DNA from: a virus
Reading direction: 5' to 3' (one strand)
Length of the DNA stretch: 21,713 nucleotides
Virus record (IMG/VR): IMGVR_UViG_3300037508_000741
Coordinates: 1 to 21,713 of that record
In this document: positions 1 through 7,312 of the stretch, piece by piece
Layout: every line of letters starts with the position of its first letter
Position numbering within the stretch: position 1 is the first letter of the stretch
Translations under genes and position numbers: made by a program
The notes under the pieces: model-generated
What the model was told of the DNA's origin: nothing
Seen by the model: the letters and a program-made list of their open reading frames with translations, nothing else
The model's database searches: none

Positions 1-1853
1 ATTGTAGGAACGGGTGGGAAAAATCCACTTCCAGCACCAATAACATCAATTCTATCAATTGTGTCTCCAGATAATACCGCTTGAACGTTTGCTACTCCGC
101 TAACTCCAGCACTATCAATCACCAAAACCTTTGGTGGGTTTAAATATCCACTACCTTTGTTAGTTACTTGAATATTTGTGATCTCGCCAAAAGTTATTGT
201 TTCTTCGTCTTTTACACCTCTTATGGGAACACCATTGATCAATACACCGACATCTTTATTACTGGTTTCGTAAATCTCTGTAGTTCTTGTGGGAGTTTTT
301 CTGATTAATTTTAAGTGTTTTTGGTCAGCAAGAGTAATATTCCATGTATTCTTACCAATATTGTAATTAGGATACCCAGAAGAAGCAATATAATAATACT
401 GTTCGTCTTCATAAACAGCGGAAACATTTACTGGTACTTCCGCTAATGAAGTTATAGAAGAAAATGTGTTGTTTTCATTTAATAACCAACGAATACTATT
501 TGTTTGCTTTCTGAAAATGATTGGATTTTTTGTTTCAAATCCAGATGGAGCAATCTGAATAGAATCTCCAACAGAAGAATATGGAGTTGGAGTTTTTTGG
601 TCTAAATTATATAAAATACCTAAAATCAATAAACCCTTTGTTTGAGTAGCTCCTGTACTATCAATATAAGAAACAGAAACATTAGATTTCTCATATACAG
701 GAGTATTTGCTGAATATGTTATTGGGTTTGAACCCCTTGATTCAATAATAAATTGATTTACTGTTTTTGATCTAAATTTTACGATTTCTGTACCGACAAC
801 AAACTGCCCGCTTGTATTTTTCCACCCAGCAGTTGAATATACATTTACTCTATTATTTGTAGAAGCGGTGGATAACAGTGGTGAGGTTAGGTATGTTTGC
901 GAAATTACAGAAAATTGACCTATTACACTGGATTCTGCGAGGATAACCTCGTAAAATCCCTCACCAATAGAAATAATATTATCAATAACAGCAGAAGCAT
1001 AAAGAATAGAAGAATTACTGGGATCTTCTACTTGATTAATCCTGGAACCAATTAATTGACGAATATCTGATACACTTCCTAAGATTTTAACTTTTAGCGA
1101 ATAATTATTAATCCATTCGCCGCTCGAAGCTTTGTATGTTGAGTCTTTTGGATACCAAACCGTAGGGTCATTTGGTAAATCTGATGGAACTAAAGAATTG
1201 AATAAAAACTTGATTGATGACTCTGTTCCCTTAGCAGCATAAAACTTTTTGATATTCTTGATCAATAAAGATTTGTCTGCTGTTGTTTTAAGATTTGCTT
1301 CTGGGAAAGATGACAAATATTCTTTTTCAAAATTTTTAACTAAAGAATATAGAAAAAGATTACTGATATTAAGGACAACATCTCCAGACAAAAATCCTAC
1401 CGTTGTTGGTGTTCCTACACCAACTTGATTGTTTGGAACTGACTTAAAATCAATCGAAGAATAAAGATCACCTAGTTTAGTTGCTGCGCTTACATTTCTG
1501 TAACAGTTTACGAATGAAGTAGCAGTTTTGGTTTTGTAAAAAATAACTTCGCTGCCAATCAGAACATATCCATTTGTACTTGGGAATGAAGAAGTATTTT
1601 CTACTAAAATCGTAGTATCTGTTGGTAATACGTTTTGCGTTAGAACAGTTTCTTGACGTAATAAATCGTGAGCATAAGTATCAATATCACGATACTTAAC
1701 TACGTTATTAACTAAATCAAGAGGTTGTCCTGGCAACTCAAGTTGTTCATAATATTTCTGTATGAACGCAGAAAATTTAGGGTACTCAGATGCTATAAAA
1801 TCTGGTAACTGATGATCAACGAGAGCAGAAAGACTTTTTACTTTGGATGCCAT
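1..1853 (-). CDS. Large virion/baseplate-associated structural protein, C-terminus cut by window
   Basis: An open frame runs from an ATG at 1853 off the left edge, giving at least 617 residues that begin MASKVKSLSALVDHQLPDF. The gene starts 6 nt downstream of the gp6 stop, so it belongs to the gp25-gp6 late operon. T4-like cyanophages commonly carry a very large structural protein just after gp6, and this position and size fit. Near the cut end (about residues 566 and 609) are two GSG(Y/F)-x-x-PP motifs, a repeated element I associate with cyanophage structural proteins. No catalytic motif is visible. The role as a baseplate or tail-fibre-connector component is inferred from position; the exact T4 counterpart is not clear. 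Confidence 0.8.
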   Translation of the reverse strand, partial: MASKVKSLSALVDHQLPDFIASEYPKFSAFIQKYYEQLELPGQPLDLVNNVVKYRDIDTYAHDLLRQETVLTQNVLPTDTTILVENTSSFPSTNGYVLIGSEVIFYKTKTATSFVNCYRNVSAATKLGDLYSSIDFKSVPNNQVGVGTPTTVGFLSGDVVLNISNLFLYSLVKNFEKEYLSSFPEANLKTTADKSLLIKNIKKFYAAKGTESSIKFLFNSLVPSDLPNDPTVWYPKDSTYKASSGEWINNYSLKVKILGSVSDIRQLIGSRINQVEDPSNSSILYASAVIDNIISIGEGFYEVILAESSVIGQFSVISQTYLTSPLLSTASTNNRVNVYSTAGWKNTSGQFVVGTEIVKFRSKTVNQFIIESRGSNPITYSANTPVYEKSNVSVSYIDSTGATQTKGLLILGILYNLDQKTPTPYSSVGDSIQIAPSGFETKNPIIFRKQTNSIRWLLNENNTFSSITSLAEVPVNVSAVYEDEQYYYIASSGYPNYNIGKNTWNITLADQKHLKLIRKTPTRTTEIYETSNKDVGVLINGVPIRGVKDEETITFGEITNIQVTNKGSGYLNPPKVLVIDSAGVSGVANVQAVLSGDTIDRIDVIGAGSGFFPPVPT

Positions 1854-1859
1854 TTACTT

Positions 1860-3665
1860 CTATTCTTGAATTAGTGTAAAAGAACTCTTTTCAATGTCTA
1901 CATCAAGATAAATTTGACGCTTTGCGATAATATCATTATATTGTGGTTTTAATCTTATTTCTATTTTGTTGTCGGAGAATGATCCCTTGATGATATTTAA
2001 ATTATATAATCTGACATCACCTTTCGCATAATCAATTTCGCCTTGTTCAGAATTTAGGACTATCTTATCACCAGTTTGCGAATCTAAGCGATATAAAACT
2101 ACTTTGGAACCTCTATCCTCAAGGTAAACAATATTATTTGGATATTGCTGAACAACAAATCCAGTAGACACTAAAGTTTGTGTATCAATGTCATCATCAA
2201 ATGGATTACTCAAGCAAAATTCATAATAAGCACTACTATTTAATGCTGGATAAAAATCTTTTCTCATGATAACATCAGTCAAATTAGATTTGATTGCCTT
2301 TTCAGAAGCATCAATTGTGCTAATTGCTTTACTGTATCTAAATTTGCCACCAAATTTTTCAGTATCTGATAACTGAATATACTTAGTTAAATTAGAGATA
2401 ACTTTTTCCTTAAGTTGATTTGAATTTAAGTTTGTTGAGGACTGGTCATAATAGACTCTCGAATTCAATTCTACAAAAATAATTGAAGGGTCAACAATTT
2501 CAGGAGTGACAGCAGCCACCGCATATTTTTTAATTTCTTGTAGAATTAAATTTTTGGTGTACGATGAAAGAAAACTTAACTCTCTTGGTTTGATTGATAC
2601 CTTTACTTTTCCATATTCAGGTGGATTATCTTCTTCGCCACCATATGAAATAATATCAGCGATTGCTGGGTATATTCTTCTTACAATCGCTTCATAGTCT
2701 AGTGTCGTAACAGCACGATTCTGCGCTCCAAAACTCGCTGGAGCGTTCTGTTTGATGCTTTCTATACTTTCTATGCCAGCGCCACCAAACGCCTTCGTGA
2801 GCGTTGTAACGTTATTAACAGCAACGGTGAAATTGGTATTTCCAGCAACGTCTGCGATTAGACCGTTGTATGTAAAAACAGAAGCTCCATTCGTCGCATC
2901 GGCGTTTGTTGTTAAGTAACTTATTTCAATAACTTGACCAGCAATGAGTTTCTTACCAAAAATTCCGTCGCCAAATGTAATCTTATAATTTTCATCTTCA
3001 ACTTCAGTGACAAAATATGTCGGAGAAGTGGCGCCAACATTTAAAATATTATCTGACTGTACAAATTTTTGAAAAGAAGAGGAATTAGAACTCTCATAAA
3101 CATTGATTCTAATTGATGAGGTATCAATGTTTTGGTTTTGTAAAAGTACGCTATATGAACCAGTATAAGCAGGAACAGTATATGTGTTTGAAATGTATAG
3201 TCCCTCGTAAATTTTAACGTCTGTGAAATTTACAGTATTGTCGGGCAAAACATTTGCCTGTACATCATCAAGTAAAACATATTGATATACAGTTTCATCT
3301 ATATTTGTTAAAAATGAATTTCCTCTTTTTAAAAATACAGATTGTGGCAAGTTAACTCCACTTAGAATAATATTCAGATTTACAGCAGCTGATGCTGCCA
3401 CCGCTGAACGTGGAGTGTAACCCAATTCTTTTGCTCTCGCAACAACATTATCTCTTAAAGTTGCTGAGTCAAGAAAAGTCTCATTAACGCTCATGTTAGC
3501 GTTAAATGATGTGTAATACGTGTTATATGCCAACACGTCAAGCAATGTTCCAAGGGTTGATCCCTCGAAGTCATAATCAGTAAATTCAGAATTCGCTCTC
3601 AGATAATCTCTAAGAGCATTTTTTATTTCAAAATAATCTAAACTTGTTAACTGATTATATGCCAT
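1860..3665 (-). CDS. 6: Baseplate wedge subunit gp6
   Basis: This 601-residue protein matches the T4-like gp6 / baseplate J-like family, which forms the ring of wedge subunits in the tail baseplate. The N-terminus has the family pattern: an FEGSTLGTLLDVLAYNTYY stretch, then NE-x-FLDSA-x-LRDN and KELGYTPRS (residues about 34-88). A conserved FGDGIFGKKL block lies near residue 230, with an I-x-YL-x-T and NG pattern after it. The length is close to T4 gp6 (660). The ATG at 3665 shares one base with the TAA of gp25 (TAATG), so translation is probably coupled. It is late-expressed with gp25 from the TATAAATA promoter at 4082-4089. Confidence 0.95.
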   Translation of the reverse strand: MAYNQLTSLDYFEIKNALRDYLRANSEFTDYDFEGSTLGTLLDVLAYNTYYTSFNANMSVNETFLDSATLRDNVVARAKELGYTPRSAVAASAAVNLNIILSGVNLPQSVFLKRGNSFLTNIDETVYQYVLLDDVQANVLPDNTVNFTDVKIYEGLYISNTYTVPAYTGSYSVLLQNQNIDTSSIRINVYESSNSSSFQKFVQSDNILNVGATSPTYFVTEVEDENYKITFGDGIFGKKLIAGQVIEISYLTTNADATNGASVFTYNGLIADVAGNTNFTVAVNNVTTLTKAFGGAGIESIESIKQNAPASFGAQNRAVTTLDYEAIVRRIYPAIADIISYGGEEDNPPEYGKVKVSIKPRELSFLSSYTKNLILQEIKKYAVAAVTPEIVDPSIIFVELNSRVYYDQSSTNLNSNQLKEKVISNLTKYIQLSDTEKFGGKFRYSKAISTIDASEKAIKSNLTDVIMRKDFYPALNSSAYYEFCLSNPFDDDIDTQTLVSTGFVVQQYPNNIVYLEDRGSKVVLYRLDSQTGDKIVLNSEQGEIDYAKGDVRLYNLNIIKGSFSDNKIEIRLKPQYNDIIAKRQIYLDVDIEKSSFTLIQE

Positions 3666-4060
3666 TAGACTCTAGTTCTTTCTAGGAAGAGGGTAATACT
3701 GTCGGTTTTTTCTGGTAATCCAACAATAGAGTAATCAATCTCTACGTCATACCCATCATCACTATCATTTATATCAACACTTACTGAGTTTAATAGCACT
3801 CTTGGTTCAAACGCATTGATGGTATATTCGATTTCTTCTCTAATAGAAGTGGCATTAATGAAATCTAATGGTTCAAATAGTAGTTGGGTGATGCGACTGC
3901 CAATATTTGGATTGAAAAATCTTTCACCAGGGTAAGTGGTCAAGAGATTTTCGACGGATTTTTTAATCGCAACGAAATCCTTGACCACCATAAGATCATT
4001 TGTAATAGGATTTTTAGCAAATGTAATGCTAAGATCTTTAAATGACCTACTTTCAGGCAT
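3665..4060 (-). CDS. 25: Baseplate wedge subunit gp25
   Basis: This 131-residue protein is almost the length of T4 gp25 (132) and belongs to the gp25/GPW family of baseplate wedge proteins with a lysozyme-inhibitor-like fold. The key block is visible near residues 47-66: FFNPNIGSRITQLLFEPLD, followed by an alpha-helical EEIEYTINAFEPR segment typical of the family. It contacts gp6 and the sheath-initiating ring in T4. It is the first gene after a perfect late promoter core, with a 22-nt gap from the end of the TATAAATA box to the ATG. The downstream gp6 start overlaps its stop by one base. Confidence 0.95.
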   Translation of the reverse strand: MPESRSFKDLSITFAKNPITNDLMVVKDFVAIKKSVENLLTTYPGERFFNPNIGSRITQLLFEPLDFINATSIREEIEYTINAFEPRVLLNSVSVDINDSDDGYDVEIDYSIVGLPEKTDSITLFLERTRV

Positions 4061-4081
4061 GAGAATACTCTATTTTATTAT

Positions 4082-4089
4082 TATTTATA
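4082..4089 (-). promoter_or_regulatory. T4-type late promoter core TATAAATA
   Basis: The minus strand reads GGGTATAAATAATAAT here, an exact match to the T4 late consensus TATAAATA recognised by gp55-type sigma factors. It lies just upstream of gp25, so it most likely drives gp25, gp6 and the large structural gene. No other exact copy was noticed in the window. Confidence 0.85.
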
Positions 4090-4097
4090 CCCCATTC

Positions 4098-4289
4098 TCA
4101 ATGCCAACGCTCCACATAATCATCAAATCCACCCTTGCCCCCACAAGGTCTAGACATTCTATCTTCTGGTGGGTTGTTTTTTCTTGAGTTATTTGTCGGA
4201 GTCATCGCTCCATAGTCTGTAATTAGCTTTGTAGTACCCCAATTTTCTTTCATAAACGAAATATCGCGGTCTACTTGATATTTTGCCAT
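4098..4289 (-). CDS. Small hypothetical late protein (63 aa)
   Basis: A 63-residue protein beginning MAKYQVDRDISFMKENWGT, with a glycine-rich GGKGGFDDYVERWH C-terminus. A Shine-Dalgarno-like GGAG lies 9 nt before the ATG (minus strand GGAGAAAAACAG). It sits between the 219-residue conserved protein and the late promoter for gp25, all on the same strand. Most small genes at this place in cyanophages are uncharacterised. No known domain is recognised; the gene is supported by its ribosome site and by tiling the space between neighbours. Confidence 0.65.
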   Translation of the reverse strand: MAKYQVDRDISFMKENWGTTKLITDYGAMTPTNNSRKNNPPEDRMSRPCGGKGGFDDYVERWH

Positions 4290-4334
4290 CTGTTTTTCTC
4301 CAAAAAGGTTAAAACAGAACTTTTTACGGGGTTC

Positions 4335-4994
4335 CTATCCCGTTATATCTTTTTCTTCGGTAGTTTTCCAAAAATATTCATCGGTATCCCCCAATCTTCC
4401 CCACTTCAGACCAATCTCAGTGCGATAAAACCGAGTAGATATCTTAAAATCGGGAGTTTTGGGTACTTCTGGCGTCCTAGACGGACTATAAACGCGCATA
4501 CGATTGTTAGGATACAAGACAAATTGCCCATTTTCTAACAAAATACAGTTGTGAGACTTGTGCTCTTCGGGCAATTCACTTGTTCCACAGTCAATTTTGT
4601 CGTTGTATGGGTGATAATTGTCTAAGCTAAACAAATATTGCCCGCGCAACTGACCAAAATCGCGGGTGAAGACCTCAAAATCCAGTTCTCCAATGTGTTT
4701 TTTCTGTACACAGACGACTCCATAGCTCATACAATCCCAAAATTGTAGATTTTGAAGGTTCATATCTGGGTTTGGAGTCTGCGGAGAACCACAAAATGCG
4801 CTAATTGGTAGTTTATCGTAGAGTGCTCCGTATTCTGGGAGGTACGTTTCAAAATAAAAAGCACGCCCAGGTATGCTTTTCGCACATACCCAGACGCCCT
4901 CTACAAATTCACCATGACCATCTTGTAGGTCTCGCAAATATTCTTTACGAACCCAGACCTTTTGAGGTGGCAGATTGGTGATTAATTGACTCAT
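4335..4994 (-). CDS. Conserved cyanophage hypothetical protein (219 aa)
   Basis: A 219-residue soluble protein beginning MSQLITNLPPQKVWVRKEYL, rich in aromatic residues. It contains WVCAKSIPGRAFYFETYLPEYGALYDKLPI (described in parts) and a central LDNYHPYNDKIDCGTSELPEEHKSHN segment with several His, Cys and Asp residues. There is no transmembrane segment or signal peptide. It starts 3 nt after the small basic gene upstream and lies among PAAR, gp25 and gp6 genes, so a virion or assembly role is inferred only from position. I have the impression of a protein conserved in T4-like cyanophages, but I cannot assign a function. Confidence 0.8.
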   Translation of the reverse strand: MSQLITNLPPQKVWVRKEYLRDLQDGHGEFVEGVWVCAKSIPGRAFYFETYLPEYGALYDKLPISAFCGSPQTPNPDMNLQNLQFWDCMSYGVVCVQKKHIGELDFEVFTRDFGQLRGQYLFSLDNYHPYNDKIDCGTSELPEEHKSHNCILLENGQFVLYPNNRMRVYSPSRTPEVPKTPDFKISTRFYRTEIGLKWGRLGDTDEYFWKTTEEKDITG

Positions 4995-4997
4995 TTT

Positions 4998-5141
4998 TTA
5001 TGAACCCTGCCCACGATAGCGTTTTTTGCGTCCATTACGTGAGGATGCAGCAAGATTTGTATTTTTACTGCGACCTTGACGAGTACACTTAGGTTTTCCA
5101 GGGACATAACTTGACTTGTTGAAACTTGTTGTTTTTGCCAT
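4998..5141 (-). CDS. Small basic protein (47 aa)
   Basis: A 47-codon frame, too short for usual ORF cutoffs, begins MAKTTSFNKSSYVPGKPKC and ends RNGRKKRYRGQGS. It is very rich in Lys and Arg, with a C-terminal RKKRYRGQG patch suggesting nucleic acid or capsid-surface binding. It fits exactly between the PAAR-like gene (6 nt upstream) and the 219-residue gene (3 nt downstream). A longer overlapping frame at 4991-5200 runs into the PAAR gene and has unlikely composition, so this shorter frame is preferred. The function is unknown. Confidence 0.75.
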   Translation of the reverse strand: MAKTTSFNKSSYVPGKPKCTRQGRSKNTNLAASSRNGRKKRYRGQGS

Positions 5142-5147
5142 AATACA

Positions 5148-5492
5148 TTAATTCGAAAATACGTTACTTGTGACGGAGACAATTTTAATATTGTTCGCAA
5201 TATTTAGTTGATCTCCGATATGTGCGATAGGTTGCTTCATGTGAAACACTGTGCCATCGGCTTTTACTACTCTTTCGACGGAGCATGTAGATGAAGGATT
5301 CGTACATGTGTTGCCTTGAGAAGGACTCAAAGATTCTCCATTTACCATTACAGGAATTTTGTTGACATAAACTTTGTTACTACTTCCAGTTCCAGATAGT
5401 TCTCTCGGTGGAACTTGACAAGGGGTTGGGCATGTGCTTCCACTGTCAGATCCCCTATACGTTGCTACTGGTCTTCCTTTTCCTGCTGCCAT
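5148..5492 (-). CDS. PAAR-like baseplate spike tip protein
   Basis: This 114-residue protein starts MAAGKGRPVATYRGSDSGST and has the Gly/Pro/His-containing, beta-rich look of PAAR-type tips: MVNGESLSPS, then a VFHMKQPIAHIGDQLN segment with two His residues that could bind metal. PAAR proteins cap the central spike of contractile tails and sharpen it for membrane piercing. The C-P-x-P-C and CTNPSSTC cysteines may add metal or disulphide support. It lies in the baseplate cluster with gp25 and gp6. The start overlaps the end of the coiled-coil gene by 38 nt. PAAR or a PAAR-like relative is likely; the exact subfamily is uncertain. Confidence 0.75.
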   Translation of the reverse strand: MAAGKGRPVATYRGSDSGSTCPTPCQVPPRELSGTGSSNKVYVNKIPVMVNGESLSPSQGNTCTNPSSTCSVERVVKADGTVFHMKQPIAHIGDQLNIANNIKIVSVTSNVFSN

Positions 5493-5748
5493 TTGAACAT
5501 TTTGTTCCTTTCAATTTATTTAGTTTGTCATACAAATCATCCAAAGCCTCATTGAGTTTTACATAATCCTCCCCTTCGGGTGGTTTGTACATGATAATGA
5601 ATGGATCTGGTAGTTTTGTAAGGCGTTCTTCAATTTTTCTTATTCTTTTTTCTAGGCTTTGAAGTTGATTCTCCAAAACCCTGACCTGCTGATTCGTTTC
5701 GGATGTCAACAATTTGCTTAAGCTCGTCCTCCAAACTTGATTGTTCAT
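5455..5748 (-). CDS. Coiled-coil hypothetical protein (97 aa)
   Basis: A 97-residue protein beginning MNNQVWRTSLSKLLTSETN. A strong heptad coiled coil, VRVLENQLQSLEKRIRKIEE, spans about residues 22-45, followed by a proline-rich IIMYKPPEGEDY and a second helix LDDLYDKLNKLK. The ATG at 5748 is chosen because GGAGA lies 8 nt upstream; a longer in-frame version to 5805 lacks such a site. The first 119 nt overlap the end of the 114-residue gene in another frame, and the last 38 nt overlap the PAAR-like gene. It may be a small structural or assembly factor, judged only by location. Confidence 0.6.
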   Translation of the reverse strand: MNNQVWRTSLSKLLTSETNQQVRVLENQLQSLEKRIRKIEERLTKLPDPFIIMYKPPEGEDYVKLNEALDDLYDKLNKLKGTKCSNGSRKRKTSSNV

Positions 5749-5974
5749 CCATCGTCTCTCCAAATGTTGCTGTGTCGGTGTAAATAAGTTCGCCAGTCTT
5801 ATCAAATGTTGAAATCTCTAAAGAATCATCAGCATCATACAAACCATTATACCACTTATCCGCTAAAGTTAACATGTGATCTGCTAATTTGTCATAATCA
5901 TTAAATGATTGATCATCAATCACTTCACCGTTCTTGCCGATGATTTTGTACTGTATGGTTTTATCTTCAGTCAT
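5630..5974 (-). CDS. Acidic hypothetical protein (114 aa)
   Basis: A 114-residue protein beginning MTEDKTIQYKIIGKNGEVID, with alternating hydrophobic beta-strand-like and acidic stretches, a SLEDELKQIVDIRNESAG helix, and a basic tail ending KPRKKNKKN. The ATG at 5974 overlaps the AbrB-like gene stop by 8 nt; an upstream TTG in the same frame is less likely. The last 119 nt are shared with the coiled-coil gene in another frame, a long overlap by phage standards. No domain is recognised. It belongs to the small late genes between the AbrB-like protein and the PAAR-like spike tip. Confidence 0.65.
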   Translation of the reverse strand: MTEDKTIQYKIIGKNGEVIDDQSFNDYDKLADHMLTLADKWYNGLYDADDSLEISTFDKTGELIYTDTATFGETMDEQSSLEDELKQIVDIRNESAGQGFGESTSKPRKKNKKN

Positions 5975-6164
5975 TTTCTTCGCTTTCGTCAAAAAATTCG
6001 TCAACTTTTTCCAATGAAACTGAACCGTCTTTGTTCACTCTCCATTCTATTACATTACCTTCTTCCCAACCAACGGATTGAACAAGTTCGTCAGGTAACG
6101 TAAGAAAATATTCATCAAAATCTTCGTTGTATTCTACAGTTGTTTCGTATACTTTTGGTGTCAT
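5967..6164 (-). CDS. AbrB/SpoVT-like small DNA-binding protein
   Basis: A 65-residue protein whose centre follows the swapped-hairpin AbrB pattern: FLTLPDELVQSVGWEEGNVIEWRVNKDG (given as family pattern), that is L-x-hydrophobic-P-E/D-x-hydrophobic, GW-x-EGD/N, then V-x-x-DG and L-x-K. Such domains bind DNA as dimers and serve as transition-state regulators or antitoxins. No toxin partner is visible next to it; neighbours are baseplate and unknown late genes. The acidic C-terminus (EFFDESEEND) is unusual for a DNA binder. The family call is fairly good; the role is unknown. Confidence 0.6.
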   Translation of the reverse strand: MTPKVYETTVEYNEDFDEYFLTLPDELVQSVGWEEGNVIEWRVNKDGSVSLEKVDEFFDESEEND

Positions 6165-6191
6165 AATTGTAACATAACTGACTTTATATAG

Positions 6192-6359
6192 TTAGTAAAA
6201 ATATAAAATATGTTGCCTAAGCATACGTTGCTGTAAATATTCCAAAGCATTGTAAAAAGCAACCGAGTGAAATTTCAAATGTCTCTGAGATCCTCGGTTG
6301 CCAAATACAACGATTGTAAATTCTCGTTCGCTTACTAATACGTGAGTAACTTGCTCCAT
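6192..6359 (-). CDS. Small hypothetical protein coupled to the secreted protein (55 aa)
   Basis: A 55-codon frame beginning MEQVTHVLVSEREFTIVVF and ending LRQHILYFY. Its ATG shares one base with the TGA of the preceding secreted-protein gene (TGATG), so the two are probably translated together from the promoter at 6796-6824. The composition looks like a compact beta-then-helix protein with no transmembrane segment. It accounts for space that would otherwise look intergenic. No family is recognised. Confidence 0.6.
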   Translation of the reverse strand: MEQVTHVLVSEREFTIVVFGNRGSQRHLKFHSVAFYNALEYLQQRMLRQHILYFY

Positions 6360-6772
6360 CAGCAGTCGGAAGATTCTACATCAAAGAACAAAAACAAATT
6401 GATGCGTTTCTGACGACAGCGATTCGGTTGAGTATTAATTACAGTTGGAGGGACAACTACAGGACCACCAGATCCTTGAAAGAAACTCGGCGGGTGGTAT
6501 TGAATCTGAGATTGAGGTGCGTACTGAGCAACGTTAACGTAGTTTTGGCGTAGTTTGCCATACCTACGAATAAGATCTGCTTCTACCTGTTTCATATTCT
6601 GAGTGATGCCAGGTCCAGGGCTGATGCGAATCTTACCGCCGTCTGGGGTGTTATATACAGCACCTTGGGGTTTATCAGACCATTCGGTAGCATACTGTTG
6701 GGCAATAGCATGAGAGCTCAAAGGAAATGCGATGGTCGAAGCCATGGCACTCGCAATTACGAAGTGTTTCAT
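6359..6772 (-). CDS. Secreted/periplasmic hypothetical protein with signal peptide (137 aa)
   Basis: A 137-residue protein with a clear Sec signal peptide: MKHFVIASAMASTIAFPLSS, continuing to HAIA, with likely cleavage near residue 24. The mature part contains a YNTPDGGKIRISPGPGIT stretch and a Pro/Gln-rich region (YAPQSQIQYHPPSFF). The C-terminus has a basic RCRQKR followed by an aromatic patch. It has its own strong sigma70-like promoter ending 24 nt before the ATG, so it is probably expressed early. Export suggests action in the host envelope, for example interfering with other phages or with host periplasm, but this is inference. No homologous family is recognised. Confidence 0.75.
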   Translation of the reverse strand: MKHFVIASAMASTIAFPLSSHAIAQQYATEWSDKPQGAVYNTPDGGKIRISPGPGITQNMKQVEADLIRRYGKLRQNYVNVAQYAPQSQIQYHPPSFFQGSGGPVVVPPTVINTQPNRCRQKRINLFLFFDVESSDC

Positions 6773-6795
6773 AGTCTTATTGATTTCTTGCTTTT

Positions 6796-6824
6796 ATCCT
6801 AACAGGTTTTCTGGGACTTGTCAA
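6796..6824 (-). promoter_or_regulatory. Sigma70-like promoter for the secreted protein gene
   Basis: On the minus strand, TTGACA (6824-6819) and TAGGAT (6801-6796) are separated by 17 bp, and the ATG of the secreted protein follows 23 nt later. Confidence 0.8.
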
Positions 6825-7029
6825 GCTTTCTGTGAGCATCTTCAAAAGTTCTTTGAGGACTATGAAGATATACGAAAACTCTTCGCTTGGCGTGGTTCGA
6901 GTACTTAGAGGTTTTTGAGTCATTTTTTTGTGGGAAAAATTTTTTTTATGAAAGCGAAAACAGTCGAGCGTTTTCAAAGTTTTGTAGGTTAATAGTATCT
7001 ATCAATTTTGGTATCGCTCGGCCGCGCCG

Positions 7030-7049
7030 TTATAACGATAACGTTATAA
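7030..7049. repeat. Inverted repeat TTATAACG-ATAA-CGTTATAA
   Basis: Perfect 8-bp arms with a 4-nt spacer at the composition boundary. It could be an operator or a weak hairpin; nothing in the sequence decides between these. Confidence 0.6.
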
Positions 7050-7064
7050 AATAACTGTCCGAGT

Positions 7065-7083
7065 GCCCCCCTGCTCGGGGGGC
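7065..7083 (-). terminator. GC-rich hairpin after the HicA-like gene
   Basis: Perfect arms GCCCCCC/GGGGGGC with a 5-nt loop, 17 nt after the HicA-like stop codon. A T-rich stretch (GTTATTTTATAA) follows about 10 nt later on the minus strand, so this is probably a transcription end or 3' stabiliser for the island's last gene. Confidence 0.5.
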
Positions 7084-7099
7084 GTGGTAGGATGGCGGG

Positions 7100-7309
7100 T
7101 CAGGTGGCAGCGGCGAGCGCCTTGCGAACGACTGCCGACATGCCAGGTGAGATGGTGCTGCGTCCCTTGCTGCCATGGGTCGGGACGATCAGATCAGACT
7201 GCCAGGCGGGATGCCTCCAGACTTGATGCGACGCTGTGGTTCGCTTGAGCACAGCGCCAACCTGTCTCAGCTGGCGCTCGGCGTCTCGGCACTTGAGAGG
7301 GGATGCCAT
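7100..7309 (-). CDS. HicA-like mRNA interferase family protein
   Basis: A 69-residue protein following the HicA/YcfA pattern: LKCRDAERQLRQVGAVLKR, then the catalytic-type SH motif in TTASHQVWRHP, a LIVPTHG strand, and a C-terminal ISPGMSAVVRKAL helix matching the usual G-T/M-L-R-x-I-L-K ending. HicA proteins are dsRBD-fold toxins that cleave mRNA and depend on one conserved His, here in SHQ (about residue 28). HicA normally pairs with HicB just downstream; nothing like HicB is seen. Its partner here may be the 64-residue gene ending 3 nt upstream. It could be a toxin, an anti-host factor or a captured antitoxin-less remnant. Confidence 0.7.
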   Translation of the reverse strand: MASPLKCRDAERQLRQVGAVLKRTTASHQVWRHPAWQSDLIVPTHGSKGRSTISPGMSAVVRKALAAAT

Positions 7310-7312
7310 GGG

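Larger units (their letters stand above)
6825..7099. other. Non-coding junction between AT-rich and GC-rich regions
   Basis: No convincing gene lies here. A 66-codon frame at 6777-6977 overlaps the strong promoter and is rejected. The minus-strand stretch near 6930-6950 is A/T homopolymer-rich. From about 7060 downward-to-upward the composition switches abruptly to GC-rich, marking the edge of the accessory island. Two inverted repeats lie near the switch (7030-7049 and 7065-7083). Confidence 0.6.

Noticed and set aside
4991-5200. 69-codon minus-strand frame between PAAR-like and 219-residue genes
   Set aside because: It overlaps the PAAR-like gene, while the shorter frame at 4998-5141 fits the gap exactly and gives a sensible basic protein.
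6170-6195. Possible late promoter (TATATAAA) before the AbrB-like gene
   Set aside because: It matches only 6 of 8 bases of the late consensus, in AT-rich sequence where chance matches are common.
6777-6977. 66-codon minus-strand frame upstream of the secreted protein
   Set aside because: It runs through the strong promoter at 6796-6824, has no ribosome site, and its composition is atypical.
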